A stretch of DNA of 40,521 nucleotides from CAYLOC01 sp964385195 (GTDB lineage Bacteria; Actinomycetota; Actinomycetes; Propionibacteriales; Nocardioidaceae). The DNA is taken from assembly GCA_964385195.1 (NCBI GenBank), contig CAYLOC010000005.1, positions 1 to 40,521 of the forward strand, written 5' to 3'. Positions 18,005-25,324 of this stretch are shown here, piece by piece. The notes under the pieces were generated by a model. That model saw only the letters and a list, made by a program, of their open reading frames with translations, made no database searches and was not told where the DNA came from. The number at the start of each line of letters is the position of its first letter. The first letter of the stretch is position 1. The translations under genes were made by a program, and so were the position numbers.

Positions 18005-18768
18005 TGGGGGGTGACGTAGGCGCCGGAGATGCCGCCGTCGACGAGGAAGGTGGTGGCGGTGATGAAGCTGGACTCATCGGAGGCGAGGAACACCACCGCG
18101 TTGGCGATCTCCTCGGGCTCGGCAAACCGGCCCATAGGGATGTGAACGAGTCGACGCTGGGCCTGTTCGGGGTCGTGTGCGTAGAGCTCTTGTAACAATG
18201 GGGTGTTGACCGGTCCGGGGCAGAGCGCGTTGACGCGGATTCCCTGCCGGGCGAACTGCACCCCTAGCTCCCGCGACAGCGAAAGCACCCCGCCCTTGGA
18301 CGCGGAGTAGGAGATCTGCGACGTGGCTGCACCCATGACTGCGACGAACGACGCGGTGTTGATGATCGACCCGGACCGTTGCGCGACCATGTGCCGCAGC
18401 GCGGCCTGGCTGCACAGGTAGACGCTGGTGAGGTTGACCTCTTGCACCGTGCGCCAGGTGTCGATGTCGGTGTCGAGGATCGAGGCGTCCTCCGGCGGTG
18501 AGACCCCGGCGTTGTTGAACGCGATGTCGACGCTGCCGTAGGTGTCGTTGGCGGCGTCGAACAAGGCGTCGACATGCTCGGGATCGGTGACATCGGCATG
18601 GACATACGTGCCGTCGGTCTCACCGGCGATGTCGCGGCCGGTCGCGTCGTCGATATCGCCGATCACGACCCGGGCGCCCTCGTCCGTGAGCCGGCGTACG
18701 GCGGCCAGCCCGATCCCCGAGCATCCTCCGGTGACCACAGCGGTCTTGCCCTTCAGCCGGTCCTGCAC
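18001..18768 (-). CDS. Short-chain dehydrogenase/reductase (SDR)
   Basis: 255 residues from the GTG at 18768, which has AAAGGGG upstream; the frame extends to 18846 but only into the preceding gene. The cofactor motif TGGCSGIG (13-20), the NNAG motif, the catalytic serine in NTASF and the YSASK tyrosine/lysine pair are all intact. An acidic residue after the second strand (IGDIDD) favours NAD over NADP. It ends with the usual VDGG signature. The gene sits between the aldehyde dehydrogenase and the PuuD-like hydrolase and has no counterpart in the textbook Puu pathway. It may oxidise a hydroxylated substrate or reduce excess aminoaldehyde; the substrate is unknown. Confidence 0.88.
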   Translation of the reverse strand: MQDRLKGKTAVVTGGCSGIGLAAVRRLTDEGARVVIGDIDDATGRDIAGETDGTYVHADVTDPEHVDALFDAANDTYGSVDIAFNNAGVSPPEDASILDTDIDTWRTVQEVNLTSVYLCSQAALRHMVAQRSGSIINTASFVAVMGAATSQISYSASKGGVLSLSRELGVQFARQGIRVNALCPGPVNTPLLQELYAHDPEQAQRRLVHIPMGRFAEPEEIANAVVFLASDESSFITATTFLVDGGISGAYVTPQ

Positions 18769-18790
18769 GGCGCACCCCTTTCCATGCTCG

Positions 18791-20173
18791 TCATTGTCCC
18801 TCAGCGATGAACACGTTCTTCTCCTCGGTGAACGCGTTCGGTGCATCCGGCCCTAACTCGCGTCCCAGACCGGAGTGCTTGTAACCGCCGAACGGGGTCC
18901 AGTACCGCACCGAAGCATGACTGTTGACGCTGAGGTTGCCGGCCTGTACTCCACGAGAGACGCGCAGCGCCTTGCCGACATCGCGGGTGTAGATCGACCC
19001 GGACAGCCCGTAGTCGCTGTCGTTGGCCATCGCGACTGCCTCGGCCTCGTCAGTGAACGGCAGCACCGCCACCACCGGACCGAACACCTCCTCCCGCCAC
19101 ACGGCATCGGAGGTGTCGCCGGGACGGACAACGGTCGGCGCCATCCAAAAACCATCCCCATCCGGGGCATCGCCGGTGCAGGTAACCTCCACACCGTCCA
19201 GGTAGCGACGGACCCGCTCGCGGTGGTCAGCGGAGATCAGCGGGCCCATCTCGCTGTCGGGTTCGGCAGGGTCCAGCACCCGCACCCCTTGCACCGCCGG
19301 TCCCAGCAGATCCAGGAACTGCTCGTACGCCGAGGCCTCGACCAGGATCCGCGAGCGCGCACAGCAGTCCTGTCCGGCATTGTCGAACACGCCGTACGGC
19401 GCCGCCGCGGCCGCCGCTGCAAGGTCGGCGTCGGCGAAGACGATGTTGGCGTTCTTCCCTCCCAGCTCCAGCGTGCACCGCTTTACCTGCTGGGCGCACC
19501 CGGCCATCACCTGCTTCCCTACCTCGGTGGAGCCGGTGAAGCACACCTTGCGCACCAACGGATGGGTGACGAAGCGCTCCCCGACCACCGAACCCTTGCC
19601 CGGCAACACCGTCAGCACGTCAGTCGGTATCCCCGCCTCGACCGCGAGTTCACCGATCCGGACCGCGGTCAGCGGGGTCAGCTCAGCCGGCTTGGCGACG
19701 ACCGTGTTTCCTGCGGCCAACGCAGGCGCCATCCCCCAGCCCAGGATCGGCATCGGGAAGTTCCACGGCACGATGACCCCGACCACTCCCAGCGGCTCAT
19801 GGAAGGTGATGTCGATCCCGCCCGGGACCGGGATCTGCCGGCCGTGCAGGCGTTCCGGGGCGGCGGAGTAGTAGTTCAACACGTCGCGGACGTTCCCGGC
19901 CTCCCACCGGGCGTTGCTCACGGTATGACCGGCGTTGCGCACCTCGATCTCGGCCAACTCATCGACGTGGGCGTCGACCACTGAAGCGAACCGCCGCAAC
20001 AACGCGGCCCGTTCCCCCGGTGCCACACCGCGCCACGGCCCGAACGCCGCGTTGGCCCGCTCGATCGCGGCATCGGTATCGGTGACCGACGCCATCGCCA
20101 CCTCGGTCACCGGTCTCGCGGTCGCGGGGTTGATCACGGTGTAGGTGCCGCCGTCCACTGCCTGTCCGGTCAC
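18791..20173 (-). CDS. Aldehyde dehydrogenase, PuuC-position
   Basis: 460 residues from the GTG at 20173, which follows GAGGGAGGGAAG; an upstream ATG-frame extension reaches 20230 inside the preceding gene and lacks a ribosome site. General base E236 is in LELGGKN, nucleophile C270 in NAGQDCCA, and VPWNFP and EVFGPV are present. By position, after the gammaglutamyl ligase and before the PuuD-like hydrolase, it is the candidate for oxidising gammaglutamyl-aminobutyraldehyde (PuuC role) or the spermidine equivalent. It starts 43 bases after the synthetase gene and ends 22 bases before the SDR. The run of eight alanines after the ADADL motif (252-259) is a harmless oddity. Confidence 0.87.
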   Translation of the reverse strand: MTGQAVDGGTYTVINPATARPVTEVAMASVTDTDAAIERANAAFGPWRGVAPGERAALLRRFASVVDAHVDELAEIEVRNAGHTVSNARWEAGNVRDVLNYYSAAPERLHGRQIPVPGGIDITFHEPLGVVGVIVPWNFPMPILGWGMAPALAAGNTVVAKPAELTPLTAVRIGELAVEAGIPTDVLTVLPGKGSVVGERFVTHPLVRKVCFTGSTEVGKQVMAGCAQQVKRCTLELGGKNANIVFADADLAAAAAAAPYGVFDNAGQDCCARSRILVEASAYEQFLDLLGPAVQGVRVLDPAEPDSEMGPLISADHRERVRRYLDGVEVTCTGDAPDGDGFWMAPTVVRPGDTSDAVWREEVFGPVVAVLPFTDEAEAVAMANDSDYGLSGSIYTRDVGKALRVSRGVQAGNLSVNSHASVRYWTPFGGYKHSGLGRELGPDAPNAFTEEKNVFIAEGQ

Positions 20174-20216
20174 GGGCGCTTCCCTCCCTCTGCTCTTGAC
20201 GAACGGCCCAGAGCCG

Positions 20217-21590
20217 CTAAAGCCGCTCAAAACCGCGACGCCGCTCCCAGTCGGTCACCGCCGCGTTGAACGCTTCCATCTCCACATCCGCCATGTGGGT
20301 GTAGTGGTCGACCACCTCGTCTCCCAGCGCCTTGCGGGCGATGTCGGAACGCGCGAACGCGTCCCGCGCTGCGAGCATCGTCCGCGGGACGGTCGGGTTC
20401 CGCGAGGCGTAGGCGTTGCCGACGAGCTCTGGCTCCAGGTCAAGCCCGTGCTCGATGCCATACATCCCTCCGGCCACCATGGCCGCCAGCGCCAGATAGG
20501 GATTGACGTCGCCGCCGGGCAGGCGGTTCTCCATCCGGGCTGACTCCCCGTGGCCGACCAGCCGCACCGCACACGTGCGGTTGTCGGTGCCCCAGCCGAT
20601 CGTGGTCGGCGCGAACGACGCGTCTGCGAACCGCTTGTAGGAGTTGATGTTCGGCGCGTACAGCAGCGTGAAGTCCGGCATCGTGGTCAACACCCCGGCA
20701 ACGAACTGGTCGTACAACGGCGTCCTGGTGTGGTTCTCCTGGTCCCAGAACACCAAGGATCCGTCCTGGCCACGTAGCGAGAGGTGGATGTGGCACGAAC
20801 TACCCTCACGGTCGTTGTACTTGGCCATGAACGTGATCGACTGCCCGTGCTGGGAGGCGATCTCCTTCGCCGCGGTCTTGTAGACCACGTGGTTGTCCGC
20901 GGTCACCAGAGCGTCGTCGTAGAGGAACCCGATCTCGTGCTGGCCCGGGTTGCACTCCCCCTTTGCCGACTCCACGTTCAAGCCTGCGGCGTACATCGCG
21001 TTACGGATATCCCGTAGCAGCGACTCCACCCGCGACGTCCCCACGATCGAGTAGTCCACGTTGTACTGGTTGGCCGGGGTCAGGTCCCGATATCCGGCGT
21101 TCCATGCCTGCTCATAGGTGTCGTTGAAGACGATGAACTCCAGCTCCGTCCCGGCCATCGCGCAGAACCCCGCGGACGCAACCCGGTCCAGCTGCCGGTT
21201 CAGCACCCGTCGCGGTGCCGGCTCCACCGGGTGCCCGTCCGGCCAGGCAAGATCACACTGGATCATCGCGGTGGCCGGCAGGTGCGGTAGCACCCGGATC
21301 GTGTCGTAGTCGCACACGAACTCCATGTCGCCGTACCCGGTCTCCCACGACGTCATCGCATACCCGTCGACGGTGTTCATGTCCACGTCCACCGCGAGCA
21401 GGTAGTTACACCCCTCGGTGCCGTGCTCGATCGCGTGCTCGACGAAGTACGCCGCGTGCAACCGCTTGCCCTGCAACCGGCCCTGCATGTCGGTGAATGC
21501 CAGGATCACCGTGTCGATGTCTCCCGCCGCGATCAGCTCCCGCAGGCTGTCCAGGCTCAGATGTCGGTCCGTGCGCAGTTGGTCGCTCAT
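20217..21590 (-). CDS. Glutamine-synthetase-like gammaglutamylpolyamine synthetase (PuuA/GlnA3 type)
   Basis: 457 residues. It has a GS beta-grasp N-terminus and a catalytic domain with the metal-binding GTELEF (about 143-148), the HIHLS strand (about 267-271) and ENRLPGGDVNPYLALAA near 358-374. The segment where housekeeping GlnA has its adenylylated tyrosine (KNLYDL) reads VPRTMLAARDAF here, without a tyrosine. It should therefore escape GlnE control, as is reported for specialised GlnA-like enzymes. Such enzymes ligate glutamate to putrescine, spermidine or similar amines using ATP, detoxifying them and starting the Puu pathway. The ATG at 21590 overlaps the FadR-type gene's stop by four bases. 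Amine preference cannot be read from sequence; ethanolamine is an alternative. Confidence 0.88.
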   Translation of the reverse strand: MSDQLRTDRHLSLDSLRELIAAGDIDTVILAFTDMQGRLQGKRLHAAYFVEHAIEHGTEGCNYLLAVDVDMNTVDGYAMTSWETGYGDMEFVCDYDTIRVLPHLPATAMIQCDLAWPDGHPVEPAPRRVLNRQLDRVASAGFCAMAGTELEFIVFNDTYEQAWNAGYRDLTPANQYNVDYSIVGTSRVESLLRDIRNAMYAAGLNVESAKGECNPGQHEIGFLYDDALVTADNHVVYKTAAKEIASQHGQSITFMAKYNDREGSSCHIHLSLRGQDGSLVFWDQENHTRTPLYDQFVAGVLTTMPDFTLLYAPNINSYKRFADASFAPTTIGWGTDNRTCAVRLVGHGESARMENRLPGGDVNPYLALAAMVAGGMYGIEHGLDLEPELVGNAYASRNPTVPRTMLAARDAFARSDIARKALGDEVVDHYTHMADVEMEAFNAAVTDWERRRGFERL

Positions 21591-22378
21591 TCCTGTCCTT
21601 CCGCGGTGTTTCCGAGCAGACCACGCAGCAGCGCGGCCGTGTCGTCGCAGTGCTGCTCCATGACCCGCCGTGCCCGAGCAGGGTCCCCCGCCAGTATCGC
21701 CGTGGCGATCGCATGATGCTGAGCGTTGGAGTGTTCGATGTTGACCTGCAACACCGGGATCGCATTGAGCAGGTCGTGCAGGTCCGCCTGGAGCGTCGCC
21801 ACTGCGGAGATCGTCTTCTCTGAACCAGTGATGGTGGCGATCGCAAGATGGAACCGGGAGTCCGCTTGACGGTGCACGCCGCGCCCCTCGGCCTCGGACA
21901 CCTCCTGCAACGTGTCGGTGAGCAGCTTCTCCGCTACGTCGTCGAGCTCCCGGGAGGCAGCGGTGTGGCAGGCGCCGGGCTCGACGATCCGGCGGAAGAC
22001 GAGCGAGTCCAGCAGCGCCTCCCGCCTCCGGTCGAAGTCCGGTGGGGCGGTCTGTGCTGCGGCAGCGGGATCGAACGAGACAACGGTGCCACCGCCGCGA
22101 CCACGCGTGGTGCGGACCATCCCCGCGGAACGAAGGGCTGCGATCGCCTCACGCAACGTTGCACGTGACACCGCCATCCGCTCGGCCAGCTCCCGCTCCG
22201 GTGGCAACGCGCTCCCGTCGCCGTACACGCCGAGTCGGATCGCCGTCGCGAGCTGCTCCACGCAGGACTCGAACGCGTGGTGGCCACGCACCGGGCGGAG
22301 CAGGACGCTGGACAGCCCCATCGAGGGTGCGGCCTGGTGCGGCGGCGGTACCGATGAGGAGGGGGGAGGGGCAGGCAC
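21587..22378 (-). CDS. FadR-subfamily GntR regulator
   Basis: 263 residues from the GTG at 22378, whose G is shared with the permease TAG; an internal ATG (22321) at MGLSSVLL is an alternative and would drop a proline/serine-rich tail. The N-terminal winged helix (about 30-95) contains LPPERELAERMAVSRATLREA, shortened here to its core ELAERMAVSRATLREA. The C-terminal all-helical FCD domain (about 110-255) has the metal-binding style FHLAIA and QHHAIATAI segments. FCD regulators are usually repressors released by a pathway acid or amine. It is encoded inside the operon it presumably controls; the likely operator is the GGTCT/AGACC palindrome at 24039-24054. Confidence 0.9.
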   Translation of the reverse strand: MPAPPPSSSVPPPHQAAPSMGLSSVLLRPVRGHHAFESCVEQLATAIRLGVYGDGSALPPERELAERMAVSRATLREAIAALRSAGMVRTTRGRGGGTVVSFDPAAAAQTAPPDFDRRREALLDSLVFRRIVEPGACHTAASRELDDVAEKLLTDTLQEVSEAEGRGVHRQADSRFHLAIATITGSEKTISAVATLQADLHDLLNAIPVLQVNIEHSNAQHHAIATAILAGDPARARRVMEQHCDDTAALLRGLLGNTAEGQE

Positions 22379-23970
22379 TAGTCGTTCAGTACCTCGTCAT
22401 CGGGCCCCGGTGCCGTCGGCTCGGCCTTGAGGATCTGTTCTTCCAGGATCTGCTCCGGGGGCAGGGAGGTGTGGCCCTCACCGACGCGGGCCACCATGAA
22501 GTGCTTGTGGCCGGCGAGGAACCACGACAGGGTCGCGAACACCAGCACCACGGCGACCGCGACCGGGGCGTAGTTGAACGTGTCGACGGTGACCGGGCTG
22601 ACCGGAGGCAGCACGAACATGACACAAATGATGCACATCCACACCACGGCTACCCAACCGATGAACGGGCTCCACCGCCCCAGGTGCCACGGGCCCGGCC
22701 GGAAGCTTGAGTTGCGGCGCCGCAGGAACACCGGGACCACGTAGGCGATGTAGAGGCCGATGACCGCGATCGACGTCACCGCCAGGTACGCGGTGGTGTT
22801 GAACAGTGACGGGACGGCCAAGATGATCGAGAGCGTCACGCAGAACCAGATCGAGTTCGTCGGCGTACCCGTGCGTGGGTTGACCTTCGACCAGATGCGC
22901 GACCCGGGGAGGGCGTGGTCGCGGGAGAACGCGAAGGACATCCGCGAGTTCGCCGTGACGGAGCACATTCCACACAAGAACTGTGCGACGCAGGCGATGA
23001 ACAACAGAAACTCGGCCGTGTCGCGGTTGCCGAGGGCGTCCAGGAAGATCTGGGCCGGCGGGAGACCGGTGGAGGTGGCCGCGAGCTTGTCCAGGCCGGC
23101 CGTGCTCGTGTCCTGGATGGACGCGGTAATCGTGTACAGCAGGATGAAGCCGGCGATGACCGAGACGACCACGCTCATGACGATGCCCCGCGGCGCGCTG
23201 CGGGACGCGTTCCGGGTCTCCTCCGAGACGTGGGCGGAGGCGTCGTACCCGGTGTAGGTGTACTGCGCCATCAGCAGACCCATGAAGAACACGTACGGCG
23301 CGAAGCTCCAGCCGGTGGAGTTGTGCCAGCCGCCCAGGGTCCATGCGACGGACTGGTGGTTGTCGGGGATGGCCCACAAGATGACCGCGATCACGAGGAC
23401 ACCGACCACGTGCCACCACGCTGAGATGTTGGACAGGAGGGCGACCAGGTTGACCCCGAAGGTGTTCAGCACGGCGTGGGCGAGGATGATGCACACGAAC
23501 ACGAGGAAGACTTTGCCGGCCGTGACCTGGACTCCCCACGTCATGCTGGCGAACGCCATCCAGGTGGTCGCGCAACCGAAGTCGATGGCGGCGGTCACCG
23601 CGACCTCGCCCATGAAGTTGAACCACCCGACGTACCAGGCCCAGACCCGCTTGTTGCGTTTCGCCAGCCGTCCGGCCCAGAAGTACAGCCCACTGGCCGT
23701 GGGGTACTTCGAGCAGACCTCGGCCATGGCCAGACCGATGCAGGTGACGAAGATTCCGACGATGGCCCAGCCCAACACGATGGTGGACGGTCCGCCGGAG
23801 TTCAGCGCGATCCCGTAGGAGGTGATCGCGCCCGCGAGGATCGAGATGATCGAGAACGACACCGCGAAGTTGGAGAACGCCGACATTCCGCGGCGCAACT
23901 CTTGTTTGTACCCCAGTGCGGCGAGTTCCTGGGCATCGTCATCCAGTTGCTCTCGGGCCAGTTCGCTCAT
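22378..23970 (-). CDS. APC-superfamily amino acid/amine permease
   Basis: 530 residues from the ATG at 23970 (GGGAAGG upstream); a longer frame to 24030 would start inside the promoter. About twelve hydrophobic helices span residues 35-490. The SFSIISILAGAITSYG region in the first helix and the YTGYDASAHVSEET loop are typical of the GABA/choline-type (Bat1/UGA4-like) permeases of the APC superfamily. The tail is hydrophilic and acidic (EQILEEQILKAEP...). It likely imports GABA, putrescine or a related amine by proton coupling. It is the first gene of the permease-FadR-synthetase-dehydrogenase-SDR-hydrolase operon. Confidence 0.9.
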   Translation of the reverse strand: MSELAREQLDDDAQELAALGYKQELRRGMSAFSNFAVSFSIISILAGAITSYGIALNSGGPSTIVLGWAIVGIFVTCIGLAMAEVCSKYPTASGLYFWAGRLAKRNKRVWAWYVGWFNFMGEVAVTAAIDFGCATTWMAFASMTWGVQVTAGKVFLVFVCIILAHAVLNTFGVNLVALLSNISAWWHVVGVLVIAVILWAIPDNHQSVAWTLGGWHNSTGWSFAPYVFFMGLLMAQYTYTGYDASAHVSEETRNASRSAPRGIVMSVVVSVIAGFILLYTITASIQDTSTAGLDKLAATSTGLPPAQIFLDALGNRDTAEFLLFIACVAQFLCGMCSVTANSRMSFAFSRDHALPGSRIWSKVNPRTGTPTNSIWFCVTLSIILAVPSLFNTTAYLAVTSIAVIGLYIAYVVPVFLRRRNSSFRPGPWHLGRWSPFIGWVAVVWMCIICVMFVLPPVSPVTVDTFNYAPVAVAVVLVFATLSWFLAGHKHFMVARVGEGHTSLPPEQILEEQILKAEPTAPGPDDEVLND

Positions 23971-24007
23971 CGGCTCCCGCCTTCCCTCGGTCACCCGATC
24001 ATCGATG

Positions 24008-24037
24008 AGTGTGACGCAGACAACATCCATCTGTCAA
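24008..24037 (-). promoter_or_regulatory. Candidate promoter of the permease/PuuA-like operon
   Basis: Reading toward the permease, TTGACA (24037-24032) and CACACT (24013-24008) are 18 bases apart, a good actinobacterial housekeeping match. The -10 lies about 38 bases before the ATG. The -35 directly abuts the palindromic operator at 24039-24054. Confidence 0.6.
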
Positions 24038-24038
24038 T

Positions 24039-24054
24039 GGTCTGGCCTTAGACC
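24039..24054. promoter_or_regulatory. Palindromic operator, probable FadR-type regulator site
   Basis: GGTCT-GGCCTT-AGACC has perfect 5-base arms around a 6-base centre and touches the -35 box of the permease operon. Its TGGTCTGGCC half (24038-24047) recurs exactly at 25236-25245 upstream of the next minus-strand gene. The TGGTC core resembles the half-site known for FadR of E. coli. Assignment to the 21587-22378 regulator is inference. Confidence 0.5.
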
Positions 24055-24099
24055 TATTAACCAGCCGACAAAACTGTGGCGAGAGCGCCGGCTGGCCGT

Positions 24100-25155
24100 T
24101 CAGCGATTCTGCAGGCGGTCCAGGACTGCGGAACTGATGTCGGTGGTGTGCGCGGTGCCGCCGATGTCGGGGGTATGGAAGTCCGGGTCGGAGAGGACGT
24201 CGGTCAGCGCCGCGCGGATGTCGTCCGCGGCGGGAGCGAACCCGAGGTGGTCGAGCATCAGCGCGCCGGAGAGGATGCAGGCGGTCGGATTCGCGATCCC
24301 TTGTCCGGCGATGTCCGGTGCCGACCCGTGCACGGGTTCGTAGATGCCCGGGGTGCGACCGTCGGCAGCGAGGTTCGCGCTGGGCGCCATGCCCATGCCC
24401 CCGGCGAGCACGGCGCCGAGGTCGGAGAGGATGTCGCCGAACAGGTTGCTGGCAAGCACGACGTCGAGGGACCGAGGTTGCTGGACCATACGGGCGGTCA
24501 TGGCGTCGACCAGGACCGTGTCCAAGGAGACGTCGGGGTAGTCCGCGCAGACCTCGGCGACGACCTCGTCCCATAACGGGTAGCCGTGCCGGATCGCGTT
24601 GGACTTGGTGACCAGTGTCAGGCGACCACGGCGGCCCGCGGCGAGGCCGCACGCGTGCCGGGCGGCGCGCTCGATCGCCGCGCGGGAGTGGACGGCGACC
24701 TCCAAGCCGAGGTCCTGGCCGGTACCGGCGTGCGCGAGGCCACCAACACCGACGTACTCGCCCTCGGTGTTCTCCCGCACGATGATGAAGTCGACGCCTT
24801 CGGTGTCACGCACGCTGGATGGAACGCCGGGGAACGCCAGGATCGGGCGCAGGTTGACGGCCAGGTCGAGTTGCTGACGCAGGGTGATGATCAGACTCCA
24901 CACCAGCTCGCGGTCGGGTACGGACGGTTGCCCGACGGCACCGAACAAGACCCCGTCGTAGCCGCGGAGGATATCCGCACCGTCGACCGGCATGGCTGCG
25001 CCCTCCCGGAGGAACCGGTCGGCGCCCCAGTCCAGAGTGTCGACATCGAGCGACTGGTGGTACGGCGTGAGTGACCGCTGGAGCACGGGCACGGTAGCGG
25101 CGACGACCTCCGGTCCCACCCCGTCACCGGGGATGGCGGCGATCCGCTGTGGCAT
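24100..25155 (-). CDS. Isocitrate/isopropylmalate dehydrogenase family, tartrate/D-malate dehydrogenase-like
   Basis: 351 residues, starting at the ATG at 25155 after GAGGGA. Family landmarks are IPGDGVGPEVV (8-18), the VNLRP arginine motif, VRENTEGEYVG, TKSNA, and the metal-binding aspartate cluster in NLFGDILSDLGA. VRENTEGEY and the absence of a LeuB-type substrate loop favour the tartrate/D-malate/3-isopropylmalate-like decarboxylating dehydrogenases (TtuC/DmlA) over true LeuB. It would oxidise a 2-hydroxy acid with NAD and release CO2. It shares an upstream 10-mer with the permease operon, 129 bases downstream on the same strand. Its substrate in this locus is unknown. Confidence 0.85.
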   Translation of the reverse strand: MPQRIAAIPGDGVGPEVVAATVPVLQRSLTPYHQSLDVDTLDWGADRFLREGAAMPVDGADILRGYDGVLFGAVGQPSVPDRELVWSLIITLRQQLDLAVNLRPILAFPGVPSSVRDTEGVDFIIVRENTEGEYVGVGGLAHAGTGQDLGLEVAVHSRAAIERAARHACGLAAGRRGRLTLVTKSNAIRHGYPLWDEVVAEVCADYPDVSLDTVLVDAMTARMVQQPRSLDVVLASNLFGDILSDLGAVLAGGMGMAPSANLAADGRTPGIYEPVHGSAPDIAGQGIANPTACILSGALMLDHLGFAPAADDIRAALTDVLSDPDFHTPDIGGTAHTTDISSAVLDRLQNR

Positions 25156-25172
25156 GCGTCCCTCTTCTCTTT

Positions 25173-25217
25173 GGGTGTGGCGTGTCTGGGTGTGACGTCT
25201 CCGGGTGCGAAGCTTCC
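25173..25217. repeat. Three degenerate 15-base tandem units in a leader region
   Basis: Units GGGTGTGGCGTGTCT (25173-25187), GGGTGTGACGTCTCC (25188-25202) and GGGTGCGAAGCTTCC (25203-25217) follow one another, with a partial fourth (GGTGTC). They lie between the TTGACA at 25220-25225 and the dehydrogenase start at 25155, so they would be in or next to its mRNA leader. No function is known. Confidence 0.6.
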
Positions 25218-25219
25218 GG

Positions 25220-25245
25220 TGTCAATATCCGCTCGTGGTCTGGCC
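25220..25245 (-). promoter_or_regulatory. Operator half-site plus -35 box of the dehydrogenase gene
   Basis: On the minus strand GGCCAGACCA (25245-25236) is followed after exactly 10 bases by TTGACA (25225-25220). The same 10-mer directly abuts TTGACA upstream of the permease operon. No convincing -10 was found at the expected spacing. On the plus strand TACGTT (25265-25270) could be a -10 box for the divergent amidase gene. Confidence 0.45.
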
Positions 25246-25324
25246 CGTAGCCTGCGCCACAGAATACGTTAGCCTCGGCGGCTGTCGGCGGGCCGTCAAC
25301 CGGCCGGGAAGGGTGTGGATCGAC

